Shown one piece after another: positions 1 through 7,682 of a DNA stretch of 20,829 bases. This stretch comes from Jimgerdemannia flammicorona (Eukaryota > Mucoromycota > Endogonomycetes > Endogonales > Endogonaceae): assembly GCA_003990745.1 (NCBI GenBank), contig RBNI01001790.1, positions 1-20,829 of the forward strand. The letters are read 5' to 3'. Position numbers and translations under genes: made by a program. Position 1 is the stretch's first letter. Every line of letters begins with the position of its first letter. The notes under the pieces were generated by a model that ran no database searches, was not told where the DNA came from, and saw only the letters and a list, made by a program, of their open reading frames with translations.

Positions 1-489
1 ATCACTAGTGCTGCCCAAAGAGCCATTGAGAGACAATGGCATACTACTGAACCCCCGACTATAGAAGAATGTTATGACAGTATCCAAAGTATTGTCCAGA
101 CCCATCTCTCTCGAATTTCGCACTTCAAGGCCTACTATCATAGAATGGAGCTCCAAGAGTACTTCAAGCTCAGACAGATACTTAACCAGAATGCAGAAAT
201 AACTAAAGAAGATTGGATTGCAGAATGTCAGCTCTCTTATTCGCAGATCACCATTGCCAAGAGAATTCATAAACTGTTTTGAGATGATGAACCAGCACTA
301 GCCCATATCTGAGGAATAACCCCTACAGACTTTGAGCGAGTTAGGCGACATCATTGGGAAACTGTTATGCAACAAATTGCACAGTACAAAACCATACAAA
401 CTGTTGAAGCCTGGGAGTTTGAATGAATAGGATATTTCAGGGATGAATCACCTATTCAGGAGAAAGTTGTGATGGTCAATCCAAATTAG
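1..489 (+). pseudogene. Broken 3'-terminal ORF of element C, product unknown
   Basis: Frame 1 is open from the window edge to a TAG at 487-489, interrupted by three TGA codons (282, 312 and 424). The product is about 160 residues, hydrophilic, probably helical, with no signal peptide or membrane segment. I do not recognise a named family. A stretch at about residues 46-95 (HR.EL..EY, then LSY.QI) resembles residues about 85-130 of the ORF in the LTR of element A, where HREL..EY and LSYGQI occur in the same order and at similar distance. That is suggestive rather than conclusive. The TGA codons could come from CGA, as shown for element A. The start lies outside the window. Confidence 0.45.
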
Positions 490-728
490 TAATATGAATC
501 AGGGGAATTAGACATTTGATTGCAGTACCTGAATCTGATTCCCAGTATAGTATAGCCTTATAGTTAGCCAAGTCTCCGATTTAGACAATGTCGAAATATC
601 TTGACACTCGTGAAATCGATAACCTGATATAGTATAGCATTTAGACAATATCGAAAAGTCTCTACACTTACTAAATGACTCATAAACTTAGCCGCATAAC
701 TTAGCCATCACATAGCTAGCAAAACCTG

Positions 729-736
729 TATAAATA
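729..736 (+). promoter_or_regulatory. TATA box TATAAATA of element C LTR
   Basis: The sequence is identical to the TATA boxes in the LTRs of A (4717, 13277) and B (14246). It lies 240 bp after the upstream ORF stop, compared with about 190 bp in A and 260 bp in B. It probably sets the start of the genomic transcript. Two imperfect direct repeats begin about 59 bp apart upstream (TTTAGACAATGTCGAAA near 581 and TTTAGACAATATCGAAA near 640) and may be duplicated activator sites. Confidence 0.5.
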
Positions 737-1120
737 ACCCAGTATCCTAGAGTGAATAAACCTCAGATCGAAATAGTTCAAAGCAAAGAGAAAGCAAAGG
801 AACTAGTAAGCCTGCAGGCAGATACACTTCGAACTCACCCACCCCTGCATACTGAGGACTCCGCGGAGTCAAAGAAGATCAAGAATTCAAGATACAGAAA
901 TCTGACATACTTACAAGGTTAAGCATCTGCTACATTACACTATATATATTCTTTTAGGGAATTACTTATATAAAATATCCAAATAGCATAATTCTTACTA
1001 TCAAAGATAAGAATTGACCTCTTGGCTGTATTTACATTTATGCAGAAACCATAACCATTATATCTATTCTGGAGATACTTATGCCTACTATATTTGATAT
1101 ACTTGTACTTAGTATTCTCA

Positions 1121-1280
1121 AATAAATTAAATCAATTCAAATCAAATTAAATTGAGGGTAATTCAAATTGAATTGAATTGAGGATTTTTAAATTCAAATT
1201 GAATTGAGGTCTGATTTGAAATGTTTAAATTAAATTAAGGTCTAATTTAATTCAAAATTTGAAATATAATAACTTAATAA
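1121..1280. repeat. Low-complexity AATT/CAAATTGAATTGA repeats
   Basis: Irregular repeats of AATTCAAATTGAATTGAG and its variants give many short inverted repeats (AATTCAAATT and AATTTGAATT forms). A, T and occasional G dominate. This looks like slippage-expanded or deaminated sequence and has no coding potential. Confidence 0.5.
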
Positions 1281-1715
1281 AAATATGTCCAAATTTAATA
1301 AATGTTAGTATATTGAATTTGTCTTGATAAGATGAATCCAGTATAATAAAGGTCATTAAATTTAGATATATTTTCATCAAGTTATTGAATTTCAAAAATT
1401 TTAGATTTGTGAATTGTTAAAATTTAAAGTTGGTGATTTGATGTATCAGTTATTCAAATATACAATAATATAACACATTCAGTACTCATAATACTTACTT
1501 GATATATTCCACTTATCTGATACTCAGTACCTAGTAGTACATCTAGCTATAGTAATAACCAACTAATAGAAATTATCATAAGATCTTTTTCTCAAAGATA
1601 GATCAGAAGTCAATGAGTTTAACTTCTAGCAAATTTTAGAGAGAGTACTACAAGTCTTCTCATATTGTCTGCAATTATTACAACTGGTCCAAGAATGGCC
1701 TCTTGGCTTTGGAGT

Positions 1716-1810
1716 AGCTGGGATAACTGGGGCTAGGGGGGCCAGAGTGATGACCAGGGCTGGGGCAATGACTGGGACTGGAGGGGTGACTGAGACAACT
1801 GGGAGGATCA
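1716..1810. repeat. G-rich imperfect repeat block
   Basis: Many runs of three to six G occur, built from variants of TGACTGGGACTGGAGGGG and GATGACCAGGGCTGGGGC with a period of roughly 18-24 bases, inside AT-rich surroundings. On the minus strand it reads as a Pro/Ala/Val-rich stretch. The strand bias and GC content differ sharply from the flanks. Confidence 0.45.
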
Positions 1811-1986
1811 GGGCAATAGCTGAAATAAATCACTCAATCACTTTATCAATCATTTTCTTCTTCTTTTTATATTTATCTTAAGTAGTATCAATTCTATCAG
1901 TCACTATCCAAATAGATATCTTATCAATTATATAGTTCATATCTTCAAAATGATTTGAGAGATAGTTGAGATAAGCTTGAATATGC

Positions 1987-2045
1987 ATTTTTTTTTGTTT
2001 TTATTAGGTTTTTTTATTATTTTATTTTTTTTATTAAAGATGATA
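1987..2045. repeat. T-rich tract
   Basis: Nearly pure T, with runs of seven to ten T broken by single A or G bases. It is a simple low-complexity sequence just upstream of the degenerate repeats that end at element B. Confidence 0.6.
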
Positions 2046-2098
2046 GCTTAAATAGCTTATTTATATTTTTTTAATATCAGGCCAACAAGTGAACCCTG

Positions 2099-2290
2099 AG
2101 AGCTTTATAAGCTATAGTGATATAATTAAAGCTTTGAATATAGCTGAGAGTCATAGTGATACAATTAATAAGTAAGCTTCAAAAACTTTAAATATAATAT
2201 CAAGAGCATAAGTAAATCAGAAGATAGTACCAAGAGTTGTGGTGATATAATTAATAAGCTAGCTCTAAGAGCTTCAAATATAGTGATATG
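2099..2290. repeat. Degenerate direct repeats around TGATATAATTAA
   Basis: The core TGATAYAATTAA occurs at 2118, 2157 and 2243, each followed by AAGCTTT/AAGCTAGC-like sequence and CAAATATAGT/GAATATAGC-like sequence. The copies are imperfect and unevenly spaced (39 and 86 bp). They lie directly before the inferred left end of element B. Confidence 0.4.
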
Positions 2291-2485
2291 TATATTAGAA
2301 ATTATATAATATATAGTATAATAGTGACCTCAGAATGATGACATCAGTATAAGAGACAGTCTTTCCTTACAAGCCACCAGATTAGAGCATAAGAAGATCA
2401 TATGGCATAACTCACCCAGGCTATAAGATGAGCAATGATGACCAATCATAAGCCATTGTAACTACAAGACAGATATCTTGAGAAA

Positions 2486-2493
2486 TATAAAAG
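2486..2493 (+). promoter_or_regulatory. TATA-like box (TATAAAAG) before the LTR ORF of element B
   Basis: It lies 87 bp upstream of the ATG at 2573, with an A/C-rich leader between, as in many fungal genes. The same box is kept in the right LTR at 20341-20348, 83 bp before ATG 20424. It is separate from the TATAAATA box at 14246, which lies after the ORF. Confidence 0.4.
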
Positions 2494-2572
2494 AAGAATC
2501 AAGAAACTGCAGTGGTAGCAACCCAAACAAAGCTCACAAAAATACATAGTTCAAAAGACTTACCATAAACAA

Positions 2573-3148
2573 ATGTCTGCCACTTGCCAAACCTCAAGGT
2601 CCAGGAACCACCAAGGCACCTCAGTCTAGAAAAGGATGTTCCAAGACATCAGAAGAGCTATGAGAACCTACACAAGAAGGACTCCTAGCCTCAACCTGGA
2701 TACTGGTGACTTTTATTATTATATCCTCTACTGCTACAAAATGGAAACAAAGATCCCTATTACTACCAAATACCTCTAGATGTAGCAGGAATATGAAATA
2801 GGAAACCTCCTCTACTAGGAATTCTCTCAGACTAGTCTCCAAGAGATTCAAGATATCACCTCCATGGATGTATATAAAATAAGGACAGCTAAGAAGATTT
2901 ATCAGATCTTTAGGCATATACTATAGTCAATCTCCAACTTGGAGTACACTAGGATCTCAGACTTCAAGAAACTGTCAGCCTACTATATCAATATACTAGA
3001 GGCCATAGTGGACACAGAAACCCAGTCTACTATCACTCTCAATAGTAATGAAGTAGAAGATTTCTGATATCTCATCCTCCAGGACAATCTGGATCAATTC
3101 ATACAAGGATTGATCTCAGTATTCCAAGGCCCTAGCATCTAAATTGGA
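2573..3148 (+). pseudogene. U3-encoded ORF of element B, N-terminal part (5' LTR copy)
   Basis: From ATG 2573 one frame runs through 192 codons to the insertion point and continues in the same frame at 13774-13983 after the insertion (about 262 codons in all). It has no frameshift but about seven in-frame stops, mostly TAG. The right LTR copy has CAG where this copy has the first TAG, so C-to-T change at CpA explains at least that one. The protein is hydrophilic with no membrane segment, and Arg-rich near the N-terminus (QDIRRA, then TRRTP). I do not recognise the family. The frame lies upstream of the main LTR promoter, so in a genomic transcript it would appear only in the 3' LTR. The nearby TATA-like box suggests its own mRNA. 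Confidence 0.6.
3144..3148. repeat. Target site duplication TTGGA, left copy
   Basis: It is identical to 13769-13773 on the other side of element A, and five bases is the usual size for Ty3/gypsy integration. It fixes both ends of A exactly. Confidence 0.95.
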
Positions 3149-3166
3149 TGTAAGTGCACAACATCC

Positions 3167-3229
3167 AAGCCACAGAAATCACATGTCACCTTCTGAACAA
3201 GCCACTGAAATCACACGCGATCTCTGAAC
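3167..3229. repeat. Tandem duplication of 32/31 bp in the left LTR only
   Basis: The unit AAGCCACWGAAATCACAYG...CTGAAC occurs twice in the left LTR (3167-3198 and 3199-3229) but once in the right LTR. It arose after insertion, or was lost from the right copy. Confidence 0.75.
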
Positions 3230-3261
3230 AAATCTGGAAATCACCTGTAAGATCACAAAGC

Positions 3262-3299
3262 TGAGTCAAACAGAAGTCACAGCATACAAAGCTGAGTCA
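3262..3299. promoter_or_regulatory. Two TGAGTCA sites 31 bp apart at the LTR start
   Basis: TACAAAGCTGAGTCAA-like units stand at about 3257 and 3288, giving TGAGTCA at 3262 and 3293. TGAGTCA/TGACTCA is the known core site of AP-1/Gcn4-type bZIP factors. The right LTR keeps one (11844) and has TAAGTCA in place of the other. A regulatory role is inference; the sites lie 64-100 bp before the TATA-like box of the LTR ORF. Confidence 0.35.
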
Positions 3300-3361
3300 A
3301 TACTAAGTCACAGAACACAAGGTTCACACAAATAGAATCTTACCAATCAAGAACAGATGCA

Positions 3362-3367
3362 TATATA
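3362..3367 (+). promoter_or_regulatory. TATA-like box before the LTR ORF of element A
   Basis: TATATA stands 73 bp before ATG 3435, followed by a leader rich in A and C and a good A at -3 of the ATG. The right copy has TATACATATACC at 11913, 77 bp before ATG 11990. Position and leader match a fungal promoter for the LTR ORF. Confidence 0.4.
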
Positions 3368-3434
3368 CCGAGCCCTGAGATGCGTTGAATAAGAACCAAA
3401 ACAAATAACAACCACAACTTCCAAATACACAAAC

Positions 3435-4527
3435 ATGACCACCAAGATCTACAATTGCATCCGTGCTGATATTTGGAATGCCATTGTCAACTGAGCCACA
3501 CCCCCTCTACCCCTTATGAATATCTATAGCCAAGTACCCCTCTACTTCATGGAAGCCTGATGGAACGCCCTGAACATGCTGAACAAGGTCCACTAGATTG
3601 GACAAATCTCAAGCTACTACCAGATCGGCCGCCTCCTGGAAGACATAGTCGAACATCACCATGACACAGACATTACCCAGATGTCTCAACACCAGAAGCT
3701 CATTGCCCGCAAACACCGAGAACTCTTCTACGAGTATAGCACCTTTATTTCCCACCTCTGAGTTACTATCAGCAAAATGGTTGCTACCCTGTCCTATGGC
3801 CAAATCGATGACATGATACAAGAACTCAACCACAAGTATCTCGAATATGTTCAGACTACTGACAGAACCTTCCTGCACCCTGACGACCATATCCTGCAAA
3901 TGCCCTAAGTTGGATATGCTATGAAGGACGTCTACAATATAATCCGATTTGATGAAGATGAAGCAGAAGACAATGATCCCTCTGATGCTGACATGACCTC
4001 AAGCCACGGATCTTTACCAACCCTGATCGCCAACCTTGCCGATGAACTTACAATAGTTCATAACCACATACAAGACTTATTGAGACAATGACCACTGGCA
4101 CAAATACCAATCTGCATTCACCCCTGATTATTTCAACTATAATGAAGAGACCGGAGAATACAACCTGTACCTTCAGACAATCCTCGAAGTCAAACCAACC
4201 ACTCTACCACCTGAGTACAAGCAACATGAACCACAGCCACCAGCTTACTATAACCCTGCGACTCATAGTGCTATAACCTATAGAAGGTATGCAGATAGTG
4301 AATCCGATAAAAGTGAAAATGATGCATCACTTCTTCACCCACCAACACCTTATCCAGCATATGAGACAGACAATGCTATCCTGTGGGATGGAGATGAAGT
4401 TCCAATATATTACTACCTCAGCAAACAAGGAGAAGTAATCCGCAAACCACTTTTCCTAGATGACTACTTCATCAGAGATGAAGCAATCGATAGCGATGTC
4501 ATCGAAGACTATCCAGACAGTACCTAA
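3435..4527 (+). pseudogene. U3-encoded ORF of element A (5' LTR copy, broken)
   Basis: This is the left copy of the frame described at 11990-13087. It has stops at 3492, 3558, 3594, 3759 and 3906, a 5-bp loss near 4027 that shifts the frame, and then stops at 4054 and 4081 before the final TAA at 4525. The right copy has CGA for TGA 3492, CAA for TGA 3759 and CAA for TAA 3906, so these are mutations of a longer coding frame. The TGA at 3558 is shared with the right copy (12113) and so either predates insertion or arose twice. A PPAY motif at 4237-4248 is kept in both copies. Function unknown. Confidence 0.65.
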
Positions 4528-4578
4528 AACCACAAATAGGTTAGCAGTCATAGTATAGTTAGATTAACCTTATACGAC

Positions 4579-4660
4579 GTGACTGTGAACTGACTCAGCA
4601 GTCAGATGATCTCTTGACATGTCAGATCATACTTGTACTATGTGACTGCATTCCGACTCA
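4579..4660. promoter_or_regulatory. Direct repeat with TGACTCA/CGACTCA sites upstream of the main TATA box
   Basis: GTGACTG followed by a GACTCAGCA core occurs twice, about 63 bp apart: TGACTCAGCA at 4591-4600 and CGACTCAGCA at 4654-4663. The right LTR keeps the same arrangement (TGACTCA at 13151-13157). Duplicated activator sites upstream of the TATA box recall retroviral U3 enhancers; the activity is inferred only. Confidence 0.35.
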
Positions 4661-4716
4661 GCAAAGCACTTAGTGCTACACCCATATTTAGCATAGTCCA
4701 GATAGCCCCTCACTAG

Positions 4717-4724
4717 TATAAATA
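4717..4724 (+). promoter_or_regulatory. Main TATA box (TATAAATA) of element A 5' LTR
   Basis: TATAAATACCCCC is identical in the right LTR (13277-13284) and matches the boxes of B and C. It follows the LTR ORF by 190 bp. Genomic RNA would start roughly 25-60 bp downstream. AATAAA at 4843-4848 is a candidate poly(A) signal when the copy acts as the 3' LTR. Confidence 0.6.
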
Positions 4725-5211
4725 CCCCCTCTCCCAGACCTCAGAATCTCAGACCTGAACAATCCGAACACAACTCCTGAGTACTTCCCCACAATATCCC
4801 TTCACACAACTACTCCTAGTATAAGCAATATCATGAATAGCAAATAAACCTATTTAATAACCCACAAATCACTCTTAAGTAAATCTGCTCCCCATTAGGT
4901 CCCACTCCTAACCCCATCACGAAATTTCCTAATTGGGTATTTTCTGCAGCGATATGCCAATTCAACTAAGCTGGTCTTAGTTTCTCGAACTTCCTGAAAT
5001 ACGAAAAATCCTGAACATCCAGAACTAGTCCAAAGAAAGGACTTTGGTTGAGATGTCAACCTGATCTTGAAATCAATAAGCATAGAGGATGTACTCTATA
5101 TGAAATTGATCTTGACCATAAGAAAACAGTCTTCCAGAATATCCAGAACTTCCAGAAAAACCCTTCCAGAACTACATAACAGTTATCTTAAAAAGCATCC
5201 CTATTACAACT

Positions 5212-5223
5212 TGGTAGCAGTGG
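5212..5223 (+). other. Primer-binding site of element A
   Basis: TGGTAGCAGTGG begins three bases after the LTR end. Its first nine bases fit the complement of an initiator methionine tRNA 3' end of type ...CUGCUACCA, as I recall it from eukaryotic tRNAs. The host tRNA itself is not in the window. Confidence 0.7.
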
Positions 5224-6170
5224 TTTACAATCCAATTCTGCTTCAAGACACTTCCTCACCCTGCTATAAACCCTTCTGTGAATTCCTACAAGTTGGTATA
5301 AAGTCCAACCTCTGAACTGGAATTTATTCTGAACTATCTGACAATCTGGAGAGAATTGAACCTGATGTAAAAGGACAATTTGACCTCCACACCTGCAACA
5401 AGTGGGACAAACTTTATTCAAAGAAAGAAGTACTTCGATTAAACCAGCAAATAGGCGAAATCCTATTCACCGAACTCCTTGCCCTACATCCAGCAAGTCA
5501 AGACAAAGAAGGTCTTATAGAAGCCTTCTTTACTCTTCTCAACAAGAGTTTTGTCAGCTCCACAAATCCGAGCGACCTAGGACAACCAGCAGCAGTCTTT
5601 CTAGCCTTAGTTCCTCACAAAGCCCAAGCCTCTGTAGCCAAGTGGCTCAACTCTACCAACTTTCACCGTACCTGGACCAAGACCGCATTATACTACCGAT
5701 TCCAGAACAGCAAGGCCTGCCATATTCTTAAGGAAGAAGCAAGAGAAACTCTTCATCAACTACCCAATCCTGAACCTGAAGCAGGCCCTGCTACAACCCT
5801 ACCTGAATCTGAAACCAATACCGAACCAGAACTTAACTTTGAATTAAGTTCATCTGAGATCAGATATACAACTGATTCTGTCTACTTTGACGCTGAGCAA
5901 ACCCAAGTACATGGGGACCAAACTGAAGAGGAGAAGGAGTATCTCAGCAAATTCGATCCTGGATATACTGCCGAAGGAGATGAACCTCCATCAGGACAGA
6001 ACACACCTATACAGTAACAGACAGCTATCTATCAAGCCCTTACTCCAGACCCACGACTATTACTCTAGCAACTTACACAGACCCAAAGAACCCCATTGCA
6101 CTCTACACCAGTATCTCAAGTAGTACCAGTAACACCACTACCAGCAGTCCAACTGCCTCCAGTAAACAAT
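5224..6170 (+). pseudogene. N-terminal extension of the Gag frame of element A
   Basis: The Gag frame (codons starting at multiples of 3) is open here with stops only at 5313 (TGA), 6015 (TAA) and 6066 (TAG). The first part is about 180 residues of mixed, probably helical sequence (EALLALHPA-like and AVFLALVPHKAQASVAKW-like segments). It is followed by an acidic, Pro/Glu/Ser-rich linker. No in-frame ATG occurs between the primer-binding site and 6171, so the true start is either lost or lies in U5. I recognise no domain. It may be the matrix-like part of Gag. Confidence 0.55.
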
Positions 6171-7166
6171 ATGGCAAATCAACAGATTCTAGACCTCACA
6201 GCTCAGGTAGCCATAATGGCAGCAACCATTACTGCCTTAGCCGAACAGACCTGACCTACAAAAAATCTGAGTCTACCTACCTTCAATGGTACTGCACAAG
6301 AAGTCCAAAGCTTCATTAGTGTAGTTGACACCAACTTCGAGGCCAATCAATGGACCAATGAACAAGTCGCTGATCATGTTCTGACAAACAATCAAGACCA
6401 CACTCTGGAACAACTCTTTGCTACCACTACAGCCTATGTCTGCCAAGTTGTTACATTCTTCCAAGGACCTGCCGAAGAATAGTAGCGAACCCTTCCTAAA
6501 AAACCCCTCACATAGGACACCTGACCTGCAGTAGTTACTCAGAATGCAGCAAATAATGCCCCAGGATATGGAGCCCATCCTGCAGCCCCTGGACTTAAAT
6601 AACTTATGATTGCTCAATATCGCAGCAAAACCATGATCGCTGAATTCCGAGTAAAACTCCACAATCTCAAATTCAATGTACATGGCAAAGAGGAATTCAA
6701 AACCTTCTGTACAAAACTCAAGTCACTCCTGAATACTGTTGGCCTAGGATATATTGCCAATGACGAAACACGAAATGGTACAAGAGCAGATCATTTATTC
6801 GATGCCCTGCCTGAATGGCTTACTAGAAAAATCCGAGAACAAGGATGCCCAGTTGGTTGTGATCACCAACAATGGTACCTGGCAAGAATCAAGACAATGG
6901 TCAAGCGAATCTTAACAGCTGGACCAATTCTGCCCCAAAGACAATTCAATAACAAGGAAAAGACTTGGACCAAGAAAGAAGAACCCAAGCATGAAGCATC
7001 CCGAGCTCCCTCAACATCCACTTTGTGGACACCCAGAAATCATGAACCCACCCAGCCAAGCACCTTCAAGAAACTCACTGAAGGTGAAAGGAATGAACTT
7101 AGAAGAAGCGGAGCATACTTCTATTGCCAAAAGACAGGACACATGGCCAGTGCCTGCCCTAACTGA
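6171..7166 (+). pseudogene. gag: Gag capsid/nucleocapsid region of element A
   Basis: ATG 6171 starts the recognisable Gag segment: a hydrophobic helix, then LPTFNGT..EVQSFI, the usual start of a Ty3-type capsid domain, then the helical core (about 6606-6920). A basic Pro/Ser/Thr-rich linker leads to a CCHC zinc knuckle at 7116-7157. The knuckle has Cys, His and Cys at 7125, 7140 and 7155 with correct X4/X4 spacing, but the first Cys position is Tyr (TAC at 7116). Stops are at 6252, 6480, 6483, 6513, 6522, 6600 and 7164. Gag normally forms the virus-like particle and packages RNA. There is no frameshift to the downstream enzymes, so Gag and Pol share one frame. Confidence 0.75.
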
Positions 7167-7250
7167 AAACCCCAAACAGCAACACGAGCAACTGTTACCA
7201 CTCTGTACCACCTCAACAACCTGACCACCAGAACCCTAGACTTTGTCAAG

Positions 7251-7652
7251 TTAAGACAAACTGCCAAAGCCCCAACCAAAGGAAGTCAAAAAGCAGCTGA
7301 ATATGACCTATATGCAGCCAAAGAAGCTACAGTCTCTAACCGAGAAGTCAAGCAAGTCTACACAGGAATCAGTATCCAAATTCCTGAAGGACATGTTGGA
7401 AGAATATGCTGTTGCAGCAGCCTAGTATTAAAAGGACTCTCAGTAGAAGGAGGAGTCATTGATGAAGATTATATAGGCGAAATTATTGTCCTCATCCGAA
7501 ACCACAGTTGGACACCCTTCAAGATCCCTATAGGCTTCTGTATTGCCCAGATCCTATTCGAGAAAATCGAGTCAACCCTGACAGTCAAGGAAGTCCCTGA
7601 ACTACTGCCCACTATCTGAGGATCCAAAGGATTCAGATCATCAAACAAGGCC
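7251..7652 (+). pseudogene. dUTPase domain of element A, between Gag and protease
   Basis: The order of the five trimeric-dUTPase motifs is clear. Motif 1 is EYDLYAA at 7299. Motif 2 is GRI..CSSL at 7398-7424, where the usual Arg and Gly are Cys and Ser. Motif 3 is GVIDEDYIGE at 7452-7481, with the Asp kept. Motif 4 is GFCIAQ at 7533-7550, where Cys stands for the usual Arg. Motif 5 starts with TGA at 7617, where Arg is expected, then GSKGFRSSN. The Arg-to-Cys and Arg-to-stop changes all fit CGN-to-TGN, that is CpG decay. The enzyme hydrolyses dUTP to dUMP and would limit uracil in element cDNA. It shares the Gag-Pol frame. Confidence 0.8.
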
Positions 7653-7682
7653 CCAGTCCAATCTACCATGAACAAAGAAGAA

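Larger units (their letters stand above)
1..939 (+). mobile_element. Element C: 3' part of an LTR retrotransposon (partial, 5' end outside window)
   Basis: This stretch holds a broken reading frame to 489, then a TATAAATA box at 729 and AATAAA at 755, the same order as in the LTRs of elements A and B. A purine-rich run AGGAGAAAGT (458-467) directly precedes TGTGATGG at 468. This block and about 30 bases before it resemble the polypurine tract and LTR start of element B (20128-20173). Two readings are possible: a short LTR of about 470 bp starts at 468, with the frame before it internal, or the whole stretch is the tail of a long LTR holding an ORF. The LTR end is uncertain: TTACA occurs at 911-915 and 935-939. 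No primer-binding site follows, so it is a 3' LTR or a solo LTR. Confidence 0.55.
940..2316. other. AT-rich spacer without a recognisable gene
   Basis: There are no long open frames and no RNA gene that I can identify. It contains AT-rich repeats of AATTCAAATTGAATTGA type (about 1121-1280), a G-rich block (about 1716-1810), a T-rich tract (1987-2045) and degenerate direct repeats (2099-2290). It may be old decayed transposon sequence or host intergenic DNA. I see no terminal repeats or other boundaries that would define an element inside it. Confidence 0.6.
2317..3148 (+). repeat. 5' LTR of element B, first part (before the insertion)
   Basis: It aligns with the start of the 3' LTR at 20172 onward. 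Differences are mostly transitions, for example TAG at 2627 against CAG at 20478. It carries a TATA-like box and the first 192 codons of the LTR ORF. Element A interrupts it after TTGGA at 3144-3148. Confidence 0.85.
3149..5208 (+). repeat. 5' LTR of element A (2060 bp)
   Basis: It starts TGTAAGTGCAC and ends CTATTACA; the terminal TGTAA/TTACA pair forms a perfect 5-bp inverted repeat. The order inside is a TATA-like box (3362), an ORF (3435-4527), repeated TGACTCA-type sites, TATAAATA (4717), AATAAA (4843) and a further 360 bp to the end. U3 is therefore about 1.6 kb, which is unusually long. The right LTR matches throughout. Confidence 0.95.

Noticed and set aside
1716..1810. G-quadruplex regulatory element
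   Set aside because: G runs are present but irregular and without any neighbouring gene; a functional claim is not supported.
940..2316. Third complete transposon between C and B
   Set aside because: No terminal repeats, target duplications or enzyme motifs are visible in this stretch.
2621..2917. Minus-strand open frame of 98 codons in the B LTR (also 20472-20765)
   Set aside because: It is the shadow of the plus-strand LTR ORF. The plus frame has the start, promoter-like context and copy-to-copy synonymous pattern; TAG stops on the plus strand do not close the minus frame.
4895..5083. Minus-strand frame in U5 of A (also 13455-13679)
   Set aside because: It is open in both LTRs but has no start context or known domain; it overlaps the open plus frame leading into Gag. 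I could not choose it over the plus frame.
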